From positions 52,596,857 through 52,660,856 of the forward strand of contig NC_133585.1 of NCBI RefSeq assembly GCF_964106895.1: a stretch of DNA of 64,000 nt, in the 5' to 3' direction. The DNA comes from Numenius arquata. Lineage: Eukaryota > Chordata > Aves > Charadriiformes > Scolopacidae. The position numbers were made by a program, and so were the translations under genes. Below are positions 26,045 to 38,107 of the stretch, piece after piece; within the stretch, counting starts at the first letter, position 1; each line of letters starts with the position of its first letter. The notes below the pieces were generated by a model. That model did not search any database, was not told where the DNA came from, and saw only the letters and a list, made by a program, of their open reading frames with translations.

Positions 26045-29000
26045 ATGTATCTCTGATTCAACACATGTTTTGTTATGTCAGTCAACAGGTTGTTGGATCT
26101 TCTTAATATAAATAATTTTTTGCTCCAAGAAAAGGACAAATTGGCCTAGTAAAGTTCAAGCTGGGCTATCAAAGCAGAAACACCTCCTGAAAAATCACTT
26201 GTGGGGTAGGTTTGTATTTGAGTAGGTTGGAAACCTACAGCTAGTCAACTTCTTTCCTCTAGCAGAAGGAATAGACAATGATCAAAGAAAATATTCTGGG
26301 TGAATTACGAATAATTAAATCAATGTAATGTAATCAGAAGTCATCAATACCCTACTATAGGAATAATAACTAAAAAAGCTGTCTTTTACATTTGCTTCAT
26401 ACAAGTACTTTAGTTACCAAGAATTCTTTCTAATCACTTTGAACATAATTGCATTCCATGAGTGTAAAATAATTTCATAGTTTATATATAACTTGTTATC
26501 TGTTTATATACTTGTTATCTGTTTTTTAAAGTTCTCTAACAGTTATGCATCAGGATATCAGTCTCTGGCATTCTTCAAATGCATGGAAATGTTTAAGAAT
26601 GGGGAGTTCAACTTAACGGTATACAAACATGAAGTTGAAGTTTCTGATTCTTAAATGAATCAGCTGAATCAGGGGCTGATGCTGCAGCGTTTAAGCTAAT
26701 ATTTATTCATCATTACATTCTGTGCTTTTCTGAGGAATTTCTATCAAAAAAGAAGTTTATATTTCTAAACAATCCTAAAGGTTTTAAAAACTCTCTATAT
26801 CTGTATGGCTTTTGAATACACGCGTGGCTATTTCTAAGTTTCAAAACAGTATAAACTCTCAAATTTGTATGTAATCCTATCCTGACCATTCTGCATCTTT
26901 ATGGGTTATTGATTTTTAGACTGTGCGGTGATGTTGGTTTAAAATTGAACTATCCATCCAGTAACATAAATTAGATATCAATTTGCCTTTTATGTATTGC
27001 AAAACCTGCATACTGAACCTCAAACGTATGTGGAAAGGAGCAAATCACCGTCTAATCTGATACAACCACGCTAATGGTTGGACATCGCACATTCTGTATA
27101 AGGAAAACTTGCAGAATGTAGAGATTAAGACAACTTAAAAATAGACCTGTAGAAATGCTGTCAAAATATTGGACATACCTTTGCAAGCTTTATTTGATCA
27201 ATAGAGGATATTTCAGAAGACGATATACAGAAGAAGGTCTTCTGTTAAACTTCACACACCTAGTCTTCAAGTAGCTCAGTGACGAAAGACCAGAAACTCA
27301 ATTACACAGTCAATAGAGTGATTTATAAGTCTCCAAAGGCAATTCCAAAGACTTAGATTAGGACTTTACCCCTCGCTATCAATTACACAGCGCTCCCAAT
27401 TACATCGGGAGGGGTGAGCACATTAGGTATTCAAGTTAGAAGGCTGAGCCTAGATCTGAAAGTCAGACACCAACCTGTTGATTACATCATTATATCTTGT
27501 TTTTAATACAACTTGAAAACTCTGGCACTTTTTCAGGGATATTTTATTGTTTGGGTGTTAGAGATCTAAGTTACTGTTCTAGGAATTACTTCATTATTTA
27601 TTATGTCCAGAGCAAACTTCCTTTTTACAGCACAGCCAAAAATGTAATTCTTTCTTATTTAATTACAAGTTAATTAACCAAAGCACAGTTTCTTTAAATT
27701 TCTAAAAATTAGTAAAGATCCTATCAATCGATAAGTTTGTAATTGACAACTGGACAGAAGAGAGAGAAAATCCAGGTGCAGGATTCCAGGTAGTAGTTTC
27801 TCGAAAGATCCTTAAGGAGTAAAGTTTAATATAATCAGGAAAAGAAAAAAACACCAGCCCCCTACCCAATATAACCTTATCAACATGCCTATTAAGACAA
27901 TGAGGAAAAAAATAATTAAAGTAAATTAGCTTAATGTGCACAGGCTGGATAAAGACAGATCACTTTTAAAAATCCAAGAAGATAATGGTACCCATTTGGG
28001 ATATGTTTTTGGCGTTTTTCATATAAATTGGACAGTTTTAGAGGATAAATATGGTACAAAAGTCCTCACAGGCAATTATGTCTTTACAGTGCTGGTGGCT
28101 GACATCATAAAAGTATAATTTTAATTGCTATTAATTGTGTTAAGTCTGCTTTTATTGAATACTTAATGCCATCTCTGACAGTTGTAGTAATTTATGTACT
28201 TTAATGAAGCTTCTTGGTAGAAGTTTGGACTTATAGGGTCATTTACACTTTGTTCAAAATAAGGCATTTTATCAGCTAAGAAGTTCAGGTTATAAAGACA
28301 CTGATTTTTGCCTTCTCAAAATTTGTTCATTAGCCATGTGTGGATGACTATAAAACCAATTTCTGTCTCATGTTTTAAATGTATCAGAATTTACTAAATA
28401 TTTGTAAGAAACAGCTACTGCCCGATTTTGCAATATGAAGCAACCTCTCTGTTTAACAAGAATTTAACTGAATTTAGAGAAGTTGATGAATGGCTAAATG
28501 ACACCAATTCACATTAATATTATGCCACTGGGGAATACAGAATGAGTAAAATAAAACCCTGGAATCGCTTTGGCATTCAACTACACAACCACTCATGACT
28601 TTAACTGAATAGGGCTGTCTGCTGGAAGAACTTGGACCAAAGATTTAAGAACAGATCAAACAGCAGAAGAAATGTAAAATAATAAAGACAAACCAAAGAA
28701 GTATTTCACAACATAATTTTATGTAACGCAGAGAAAAATTTTATCAACTTTCCATTTCTGTACTAAAATTCATATTGCTCTACTGCCAACGGTTGTAGGT
28801 CTTTGCTGGTGGTGTGATTTGCATTATTAAATTATGAGAAATTAATTTATCTCAATCAGTGCTAGTTTCAATATTTGTGAATTAGTAATTGCCCCAGTCG
28901 CACTAATGGGACGGATACATCTATTATTGCTTTTCTGTCTTTTTTCATGCCTATTTACATTAGTAGCAGCATTATATACAAAATAAATTATTGATTGGGG

Positions 29001-29066
29001 TAGGCTCTTGGAAATTCTAGCCCATTGTAAGAACCGTGCAATGCATATTTAACAGAATGAGCCACC

Positions 29067-29083
29067 AAAAAAAAAAAAAAAAA
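29067..29083. repeat. A17 homopolymer
   Basis: Seventeen adenines follow GAGCCACC. I found no poly(A) signal or transcript-like sequence upstream that would make it a retrocopy tail. Confidence 0.85.
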
Positions 29084-29439
29084 GAAAAATTAGGCAAAAT
29101 ATACCACTTTTTGGGCTCAGTTATCAGAGGATATTACAATTAAGGTGACGTCCCCAAATGGACCTTGTAGCAGAAGGTTTTAAGTAACTGTGGACTGAGA
29201 TTTCTGTGTGTTAGTTCCAAAGACGTAGCGGAGTCAAATACAGCTGCTGGTTATCCATCACCACGTTCACTTTGCTATCTCTGAATCATGTGAACCAAGT
29301 TAGACATCTTCCAACCAGATTTTTGCCATCCTGAAGGGGAAATTACTGTCTTTGTAATTTGGTCCTTGTTGCAAAATCAGGTGGAATTCCCACAGTTAAT
29401 TTTTAGACAACTAAGGAGTGGAAATCTGTTGCTTTTGTT

Positions 29440-29457
29440 AAAAAAAAAAAAAAAAAA
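29440..29457. repeat. A18 homopolymer
   Basis: Eighteen adenines are followed by GCCACCAAACCCC. It lies about 370 bases from the other long A-run, and both have GCCACC beside them on opposite sides. Confidence 0.85.
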
Positions 29458-32302
29458 GCCACCAAACCCCAATAAACCAGAAAACTTTGGAACATTTGAA
29501 AGCCAAAACTATCTAAATGTTGTGATGTTTTAATCTGTAAACCAAGTTAAATTAAAATTATTTTAAAATTAAAAATAAAAAATATTTTAAAGCTTATTGC
29601 AATACTAGTAACAAATAACTTGAAAATAATACTTTGTAAATATGTCAAAAATTCTACATTTTTCATGATCTATGGTTGACCGCTTTATAGATACATCTCA
29701 ATAGAACACGTGCTTGATAGCTGTGGTATCTCTAGAATAGAGTGGGCTCAAAGATTTTCATGAAGCCAGAAGGCTTGATACTTTAAAAAAACTGGTTCTA
29801 GGAATACTCCAGTTTTAGGGTACTACTAGGGGTATTACTGGTTTTCAGTAATATTTTTTATTTCTTTATGTATGAGTTATTTAATTATTCAATAGTTCTA
29901 TTTGCATATAAAGTCATTCTTTCCCAATTTATCCAGGACACCAGTCAGTTTTGCTTTTTTGTCCACATCCAAGTACATTTTTACTTGAAGGGACTTTACA
30001 GACATCCTATAGATTTCCTATTTCTGAACTGCTTTATTAGTGTGTTATGGTAGTTGTCATCATAATAGCAAAGTGAACATTAATGGAGGATAAGACTGTG
30101 CTTTTGCAACACATAAGGAACAGGCATTTAATAACAGCTTTCAATTTGCTTCAAATGTTTTTACATTATTTGAGCAGAAGTTTTATGTGAATGAAGTCTG
30201 ATTTCTCAAAACAACATAAATCAAATTTGCCAGAAACGGAGCAGGCTGCCTATTATCAAGCCTCCGCTCTTTTCTTACTTCACTATCTTTCCTTTTTATA
30301 ATAACCAAGGAAAACAAGCCTTTTTTTTTAAAGAGAATGCAATTTTTAGCCACCCAGGGAACAACACAACATGACAATGAGTGAAATAACATAATGAGGA
30401 ACAAATATGAAGGAACAAAAGTGTTGAATTGAACACCCACCTTCCACTATAACAAAAATGAAACTTATCTGAAAGGCCAAAGAATAACTAGTGTTAAAGT
30501 GCACAAGAAGAGACTCCTGGTTTTCCTCTTTTTTCACACTATTTACGGTTTGTTAAATCTTAGGCATATGAAGTAGCATATATACACTTTGCTTTACATC
30601 TCCCAAAGTGACATTTTGCAGCACACGGGGAAAACGGTGAGAAAACTGACATAGTATATATAACAAATATCTTTAAATCTGTAAATTTTTAAGTCTTCTG
30701 AATGCTTTTTCTCAGTGCATGCAGAGTTACCTGTGCATAATTCAAAGAAGTCAGAAAATATATTTTTTTAAAGCTGACTTGACTTTGAGGTGTTTAGAAA
30801 ATGAGAAAGCATACACTCAAATTAAAGGTCAATACTATCATCAGATTGGTCTTTATTTGAAGTGTTTGGTCTCACAGTTCTCTTTAGCACTAGCAAGAGA
30901 ACTTAATTGCATGTCGGATTTTCCTTGAAACATAGATCTGCGAATTATGGAGATAATATGCAATATAGTTGAAGCATGTGACCGTAACAGATGTATTCAT
31001 CTTATTTTTTTCAAACTGCACCTGGAAGATGATGAATTTTTCTGGATTTAAGATGACACTGTAGAACACGGTAAAACTAGGTAAGGCCAAACAAGAGAAA
31101 ATACAGTACTGGATAAGACCAGAAATGAGACAAAAGCTGGAAAAATATTGTGTTGTTCATATGTATATGAAGTTAGATAATGGGAAAGTTAGAGAACTAG
31201 AACAGGGTACCTACAACAAACACATTTTCAGACATTTTTATGAGCTAAAGGAGAAGCAGAAGGGTGACAAGAATCAAAACTGAAAAATTCAGATCTTGGA
31301 TTTTATTTAGTTATTACTTATGTTTATTATAAAGATCTAGTGATAGCTCTACACAATCTTGCACATGGCAACGCACTCATAAGGAGCACTTGCTTTATCT
31401 TCTTCCCTAACTCCAAAAACATGCCCCTCCCTTTGTCTCTCTTCTATGCCATTTTTAGGCCCTACTCCCTTTTTTCTTTTGTTTCTCAGACTCCTTTTGC
31501 TTGCATTTCAGTAGCATATCTACTAGTATATTTTTCATTTAATAGCTGTACATGTATTTACTATTTATCAAGTATTTTTATGAATCATCCCTTTCATCCT
31601 TTTTTCTATCAAGCAGCCATTCAGATAAGAGTCTATTAGGTCTATTAGGCAATTTTGAAGTAATATTTATCATGAGTAAATAGTTTTATATTATAAATTG
31701 CAGAAACTACAGTATTTTTCTGTGAAATACCAGAGCTGAAGTCTCCGTTGATTCTAGTAAGGTATACAGTTTTTGTTGTCTGCACTGTTGTCATGATTGG
31801 CACTGATGATAGAATTAAAAATTATTTATGTTTTTATGTTAACAGAAAAGATAAAGCTAAGAGCTAAAAAAAAAAGTATACATAGCCAACAGCCTTGCAA
31901 ATTATTTTTAGAAAAAGATATTTTGAAAAATCTATTCCCACGCTGTAACATTTCTTCTATTTAACTTCTCCCTGGGAATATTCCATCTTTATTACAAAGG
32001 ACTGGAGGGATGATAGATCCAAATTTTTGACCTCCTAGTTCAATTAACCTCTCAATTATATTGCTGTAATTAAGAATAACTTCACTGAATCAAATGGAGT
32101 TATATTAAAACAGGTGTAAATGAAAGCAAATCCTGTATTTGTAACCTCCACAGTACAAGCCAATAAATTCATCTCAAGGCTGCAAATATCGCTGCTGGAA
32201 ATCATAAAAGCTGAACAATCTTACTCAGTTATGGGTTTTTGTTTATTTGATGGTGTTTATTGGGAAAAAAAAGCACGTAGATGACCAGGTACGCTTCCTG
32301 TG

Positions 32303-32525
32303 CAAGAGAAGGAAAAGGGCAAGGAGGAGGGAGAGCATGAGAGCAAGAGAGAAAAACATTCTCTAAGGGAGCTGACGGAATGGGAATGGCACAAGGGAAC
32401 TGGTGGAAGATCAAAGCAGAGTTCAGAAAAGAGAGAAAGGTTTAAAGGGAGCTCAAGACACTTTGTGAGGATCGCAGAAATGTGAAAGGGGTGAGAGTGA
32501 GGAGATGTAGAGCAGCCACAAGGAG
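32303..32525 (+). repeat. Purine-biased tract
   Basis: About 220 bases in which the plus strand is strongly enriched in A and G (many GAGA, GGAGG and AAGGG blocks). A 61-codon open frame at 32300-32485 encodes a very K/E/R-rich peptide, which is what such composition gives in a purine-rich frame. I do not call it a gene. Confidence 0.6.
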
Positions 32526-33292
32526 TATTTTACTCGCAGTCAAAATGCCCCAGTGATAAAACCATAAAACACACCAGAAAAGGAACTAAATACAAAAATG
32601 TGGGTCAGTTGGCCTTAAAGGTCTGTCTGAAACACTTTAATGGGGAAGAAAGAGGAGTTCAGGAATGACTAAGTCTATATCTGAGGTGCCTTAAAGCAGT
32701 GGGGGACTATCCCATCCTTAACACACTTCATTGAGTTTTTGATTTCCAGGATATACAGTGCAATGCAGAGAAAACTTCCTTATACAGAGATACTCACTGC
32801 AATACAGCTATGTCTTTATTTTTCAGATAGAGAAGAAACTAGAGCAGGTTTTCAGGAAGGTATCTTGATCCCAGTGGATGTTGATCAATAGGCAAAAAAG
32901 AGGTACGTTGATAACAAACCACATAAACCCACATAAAAATCAAACTTATAGTATAATTGCTGCTTTTATAACTGTCTCTCCCCCTTTTGTTAGTTAACCA
33001 AGTGGCAAGAAAGGTTTGACTCTTACTTGAACTAGAGATTACTACATTAAAGAAGTACTTGTGCTATTTTGCGAACAGACTCGTTACAACTGCATGGTGC
33101 CAAATTCAGCCCCGCTTCCTTCCTTGTGCTCTCCAGTTCCCTATCACAAACCTCCCAGGTCCCAGACCCATGGGAGCCTCCCAAAATTACCTGTATTTGT
33201 CAGAGATGCTGCAGCTTCTGCTTATTGCACAGTGAAAGAGATTGAGATGGAGCAGCACCGCTGCCTCCCCCTTCCTGATAGCTCTGGGGTAG
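32526..33292. other. Single-copy noncoding stretch
   Basis: Nothing recognisable is present. A moderately GC-rich patch at 33100-33290 leads into the CR1 tail but has no CR1 similarity that I can see. Confidence 0.6.
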
Positions 33293-33525
33293 GGTAGATT
33301 CAGATTAGATCTCAGGAAGAAATTCTTTGCTGTGAGGGTGGTGAGACCCTGGCCCAGGTTGCCCAGAGAAGCTGTGGCTGTCCCATCCCTGGAGGGGTTC
33401 AAGGCCAGGCTGGATGGGGCTTTGAGCAACCTGGTCTGGTGGGAGGTGTCCCTGCCCAGGGCAGGGGGTTAGAACTAAATGGTCTTCAAGGTCCCTTCCA
33501 ACCCAAACCATTCTGTGATTCTATA
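33293..33525 (+). mobile_element. CR1 LINE 3' tail fragment (plus strand)
   Basis: The stretch starts in the end of ORF2 ('agattcagattagatctcaggaagaaattcttt', corresponding to RLDLRKKFF-type codons). It passes through 'gcccaggttgcccagagaagctg' and 'gggctttgagcaacctggtctgg' and ends in CCCAACCCAAACCATT plus two degenerate octamers, ATTCTGTG and ATTCTATA, at 33510-33525. About 233 bases survive, so the copy is heavily 5' truncated and has no function. It appears to belong to the same broad CR1 group as the 17016 copy. Confidence 0.93.
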
Positions 33526-36500
33526 TTGCTGAGAAAAATCCTAAAGATGTACCGATCAGCAGTCTTTCAGCAAGTAAGCTCAAATCAAGAATCAAGCTCA
33601 AAAATAGAATTATAAGAAACATTCAAACCCATTATATTTCCTTTTCCTTGTTGTTAAACTCTCTAGGAAGCAGAAAAAAACCTCAGCTTTGCTCATTGTC
33701 CATTCCTGAAAAGCCTGTCAAAGAATAGAGCTGAATCTTCAGAAATATTAAGATAAACATCCATAATAATAGTTATAAAGAACAAGATGTCATGTATCTT
33801 CTGTGAAGCATAGAACTTATGCCTGTTTATTGCTTTACAGATGCCCAATATTCAAAGCATTTCCATGTTTACAATTTTTTTAGTTGCTAAGCTTTTTTGC
33901 CATAATCTTTTCACTTTCAAGACTCCTGAGTGGAACCACTAGTTTACATGGCAAATTGTGGCTAAGAGGGGAATTAGGAAGAGGAGAAGACGATGCAGTG
34001 TTTGTGCTGCTGGGGCTGGCACCTGGAACAGACATAGTCCACACAGTAGAAATGTTCCTTCCAAAATGCCTAAAACTCCAGGAAAGCTTTGGAGCTGCCA
34101 TCAAAAGAGAAATTCATCCCAGGCTGTGTGCCAGAATCAGGACTGTGGCACTACTTAAGCCCCACTAAAACCTTCAAAGGCTTAAGCAGCACTTAAAACC
34201 TTGTGGTGTTTGGCAGAGACTTTTACCAGTGTCAGTGGAACCGAATTATTTCTTCTAAAACTAGCGAATGTCACCAGTGAAGAATTTCCCAAAGTACTTT
34301 ATTTTTTGTTCCCTAAGATCTGGAGAACTTGAAAAACTCATGTTTGTGTTCTCAGAACATAAGAAGTATAGCTTGGAACTTTATTTTCTTTTAAACGTTC
34401 TTTAAAATTTTTCTTAAAATTGAAATATTTTAAAATGGTTTCATTTAATCAAAATTACTTGTTTCAGGATGCCTAAACAACTTACTTTAATTTTTTTTGG
34501 TAATAAAAGACCTTTCAATCTTTTCATTTCAGTGTCATGAAAACACAGTACAGTGTCGTGTATTTTTTTTTCATTTCTGAATTGTTAACAGACAATGAAA
34601 GAGTATTTGGAAGTTCACCTATTTTCCATCCAAAAATGGAACAACCCACAAGTAAGACCTTAGTTGTGTGTGTGTCTCTACGAAAGTGAGAAGAGTTGGA
34701 GAACAATGGGACAGAAAAATCTATATTTCCACCTTGAAGTGATAAATTATCTACTGTACATGCTAGGTCAACCTTTTTATACTATAATTATCACTGGAAA
34801 ATTTGGTGGAAGTCAAGTAGCATGCTCTGCTAACAAGTAACCATACAGAACAGCTGTGTCCAGCCACCAGATCTTTTTAATAACTTCCACGTTCCATGTT
34901 TCAGTGTTCTGATTCGTGGAACGGGAGCAGTAGTGCCAATGCCTCATTAATAAAGGGCTTGCTACATACAGATAAAAAACAGTCCACATGCTGACTGTTT
35001 GTTGGCGTCTGGTCAGTAAGGGATATATGGTCTTCATAACTTTCACGGGCCATAAAATCAAAGATGCATTCAGGATACTGTTAGAAGAATAGGGTTAATA
35101 CTGATAAATGTCAATTAGGAGGCAGTCTGCTGGGTGGTTTGGACAAAAAACTGTCAACACTGTACCAAGGTCTGGGAGTGAAACCACACTGAAACCATTC
35201 AGGCGACTCCTCTGAAACTGTGTGAAAGACAAAGGATATTTGGCCTGTTTTTAAATGTGAACTGCCAGTTAAGAACTTAAATTCTATTGTTTTCCAGGAG
35301 TTTTTATATGATGCTATGGTCTTACTGCTTGCTACTTCACCTATCAGTTCACTTTTGATATGATATAGTTTTTCTTTTATCCGTTAAAAACATTGAGTAT
35401 TCTAAAAAACACAACGTGAAGGAATTTATATTTCTGTTTTTCCTCATACTTCTTTATTCCGTGTTATAAATGTGCCTATTCTTTGGATTTATTGTGTGCT
35501 CATAAATCAATACTTTCATGCAGTAATAAAAATAACTTATTGTAATGGTAACAGCTCCAAAGGACTCCTGACTATGAGTGGCATTTTATTTAATTCAGAT
35601 CTATGTTCCATTCCCCAACTAATGGCACACTATGGGTTATAAAGTGATTAACACTGTTGTCAAACTGGCCTCCTGGAAAGCAGAAGCCAAACTTCTTTTC
35701 CTGCAGCTTGTAGATCTGTGGGATCTATATTCGACTTCTGCCGTTGGAAAGAAAAGCTAGTGTAGGAATAATAAACCAGGAAATTATGGAAAAAATTGTT
35801 ATTTTTTCTGCAGTGCCTCCAGTGAGCATGTTTAAGTAAACAACAAAAACAAAGCAGTAATCAGTATTGCTGTTTTTTGAAGGTTAGTGGAAATACGGAC
35901 AAAGAGATTTGCCCACAACTCACAGGAAAACATTAGAAGAGGCAGGAGTATAACAGATCTTTTGAGTAAAGTCTCTAGTGTCTTTATTACTGTATTTCTA
36001 CCTTTAGTTCTTTAAGGGTCACTGGATTTCTTTCCTATTTTTTAAAATTCATGTTTACTCTTTTCAATATTGCTGAAACTTCTCTTTATGATATTCCTGA
36101 GAGACATGCAGACAATATATAGAACTGCTACTTTTTTGAGCTTCAGCACTTGCACTCCACTTCAAGAACATAATATTTCCCCAACAATGAAGGCGAAATC
36201 ATTAGGGGCAATGCAATTAATTTATTAATTGACTATTCCGAAAAAGAAGATGAAGCTGATTGCTCTTTGTCTTAGCTTTTGAAAAGGCTAAAAAATACCT
36301 AAATAATGACAGTTTGGAACCACCTTTGCAGCTGATTTTCAATTTTTCAATGCTTGTTAATTCTATATAGTATTACTGTATATCAGAAATTTCTAAAATT
36401 CCAGAGATATTTTTCAGAGAAAGGGTAATCTATGTGAGTTGTTGTAAGAGGGAATTGCAATCAGCCTTCCATCAGTTAGGGCTTTCTGGCTTTTTCTGTT

Positions 36501-37534
36501 CTAAGAGAAGGAGATCTACTATCTGTGGTCAATTAGAGGAAAAACACTGCTTCAGAGAGAAGCAATACACATGGGTCCTACAGTACAGCCAACAGCACAT
36601 CCTTCTGGATTTCTATCTGCTGAAGTATCAATCTACACTGAGTGTAATAAACAATATACAGAGAAGAGCTGCAGTGACCTAGTGTATGTTTATGCTTCAA
36701 TTCCTCTCTTATCTTCCTAAGGGGCTGGATCAAGGTATAACTTTTATCTTTAACCCAGCAAATTTAATTTTACCCACCTGTAACCTCAGCTTTTTCTCTG
36801 CAGAAAAACATCATATACACACTCAAACATCACAATAAAAAGGAAACAAAACTTCTGGATACCAACTCAAAACCTAAGGTCTCTAAGGCTTAACCTAAAA
36901 TACAAGATATCTGTTTAACATCAAGCAGTTTTTAAAACTCTCCTTGAGATTCCCCTCTTCCCCTCACAGTTTTCTCCATGATTCATGATACACCCTGTAT
37001 CTGCTCACACTATGAGTATTTTGAAGTTCAGATTTGTAAGTCACTTTTCTAATAGATCAAAACACACACTAATAACTGAAATAAGAAATAAATCTGTAAA
37101 AAGAATAGGTATCTACTTAAAGACTGTACACTTATAGCCATGTTTGTTATGAAACCTGAGCAAAAAAAAATTCTGCTAGAAGGATATTTTAGCTCACCTT
37201 CTGTTGAGGACTAAACCATGCACACACTCGGAGAAATGGTGAACATTCTAAAAGCACAAAAAGAATTCAGTTCTTTTAAATACAACAGAATTTAACACTG
37301 GAGTTTTGTACTAAATAGATCTCTTCTTTGCTGCTCCCTTGGTCTTGAGTGGATTGGGTTAGATTTCCTTCCTAACTTGTTACCTAAGCTGTTATTTGCC
37401 ACATTCAAATGAGGCAGCACTAACGTAAGAGCAGTAATAAGATAATAAGATGTGCCATGCATATATATTCTGTAAGGGTTAATGGGTTCCAGCACTGCTT
37501 CATATTCCCTTTTCTTGCCGTAACTTCTCTATAT

Positions 37535-37576
37535 GTGTATATCTATACAGGACAGTGTGTATATCTATATAGGACA
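37535..37576. repeat. Tandem duplication, 22-bp period
   Basis: GTGTATATCTATACAGGACA at 37535-37554 recurs with one change at 37557-37576. Confidence 0.85.
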
Positions 37577-37656
37577 GTGCCCATCACTGCAGAACCCTAA
37601 CATACAGAAGCACTGTTGTGTAGAAGTTATATTGTATGATCACTTAGGACTTGAAT

Positions 37657-37667
37657 CCCCCCCCCCC
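37657..37667. repeat. C11 homopolymer
   Basis: Eleven cytosines in an AT-rich context, and the only long C/G homopolymer in the window. It is a likely length polymorphism or sequencing weak point. Confidence 0.9.
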
Positions 37668-38078
37668 AGGCCCTTGTGTCACTCATTAGTAGATATTATA
37701 AGATGGCAGCGAGAGAGTTAATGTGTACTTTATAAAAAATTGATGAGCTTGTATATGTTAATTTTCATGTTTTCCTTCTGAATGTTTTTCCTATATCTAT
37801 GTTTATCCTGTGACCTGTGGTTAATGCACGTTTTCTAGCTGAAAGCCAGCTAAGCCTCTGCTGGTACTTGTCATATGTTGACGATATTCAACAGTGCATA
37901 CAGTATTGTAACAGCTTCATACAGATAAGGGGGAGAAGTGCATCTGCATTCATGGTTTTATCTCAGGTTCCTTGCCCAGATTTCAGTGGCGAAAAAAGCT
38001 TGGAGAAAAGAGAAGGGATGAAATTGTGCTTCATGGACACATTAGTGACAGAAGAGAAGGCACCAACGAGCAATTTCA

Positions 38079-38107
38079 CAGAATCATAGAATGGTTTGGG
38101 TTGGAAG
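38079..38107 (-). mobile_element. Minimal CR1 3' tip (minus strand)
   Basis: CAGAATCATAGAATGGTTTG followed by GGTTGGAAG is the reverse complement of the avian CR1 terminus, with two octamers. It breaks off after about 29 bases. This is an extreme 5' truncation or the remnant left by a deletion. Confidence 0.8.

Larger units (their letters stand above)
24301..32298. other. AT-rich single-copy noncoding stretch
   Basis: I see no gene or recognised transposon in these 8 kb. Simple tracts are T16 (25686-25701), a CA-rich patch near 25838-25868, (AAAC)n at 26026-26044, a pair of CTTGTTATCTG repeats at 26492-26521, A17 at 29067-29083 and A18 at 29440-29457. A patch at 28790-28995 is rich in homeodomain-type TAAT motifs and may be conserved. 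Open frames are under 100 codons with no family resemblance. Confidence 0.6.
33526..38078. other. AT-rich single-copy noncoding stretch
   Basis: I see no gene or recognised transposon. A slightly GC-richer patch at 33900-34170 is open in both strands (94 and 74 codons) but neither product resembles a known protein. A 22-bp duplication lies at 37535-37576 and a C11 run at 37657-37667. Confidence 0.6.

Noticed and set aside
33884..34168. Overlapping open frames on both strands in a GC-richer patch
   Set aside because: Neither product resembles a known protein, there are no splice or promoter signals I trust, and open frames on both strands are expected where stop codons thin out.
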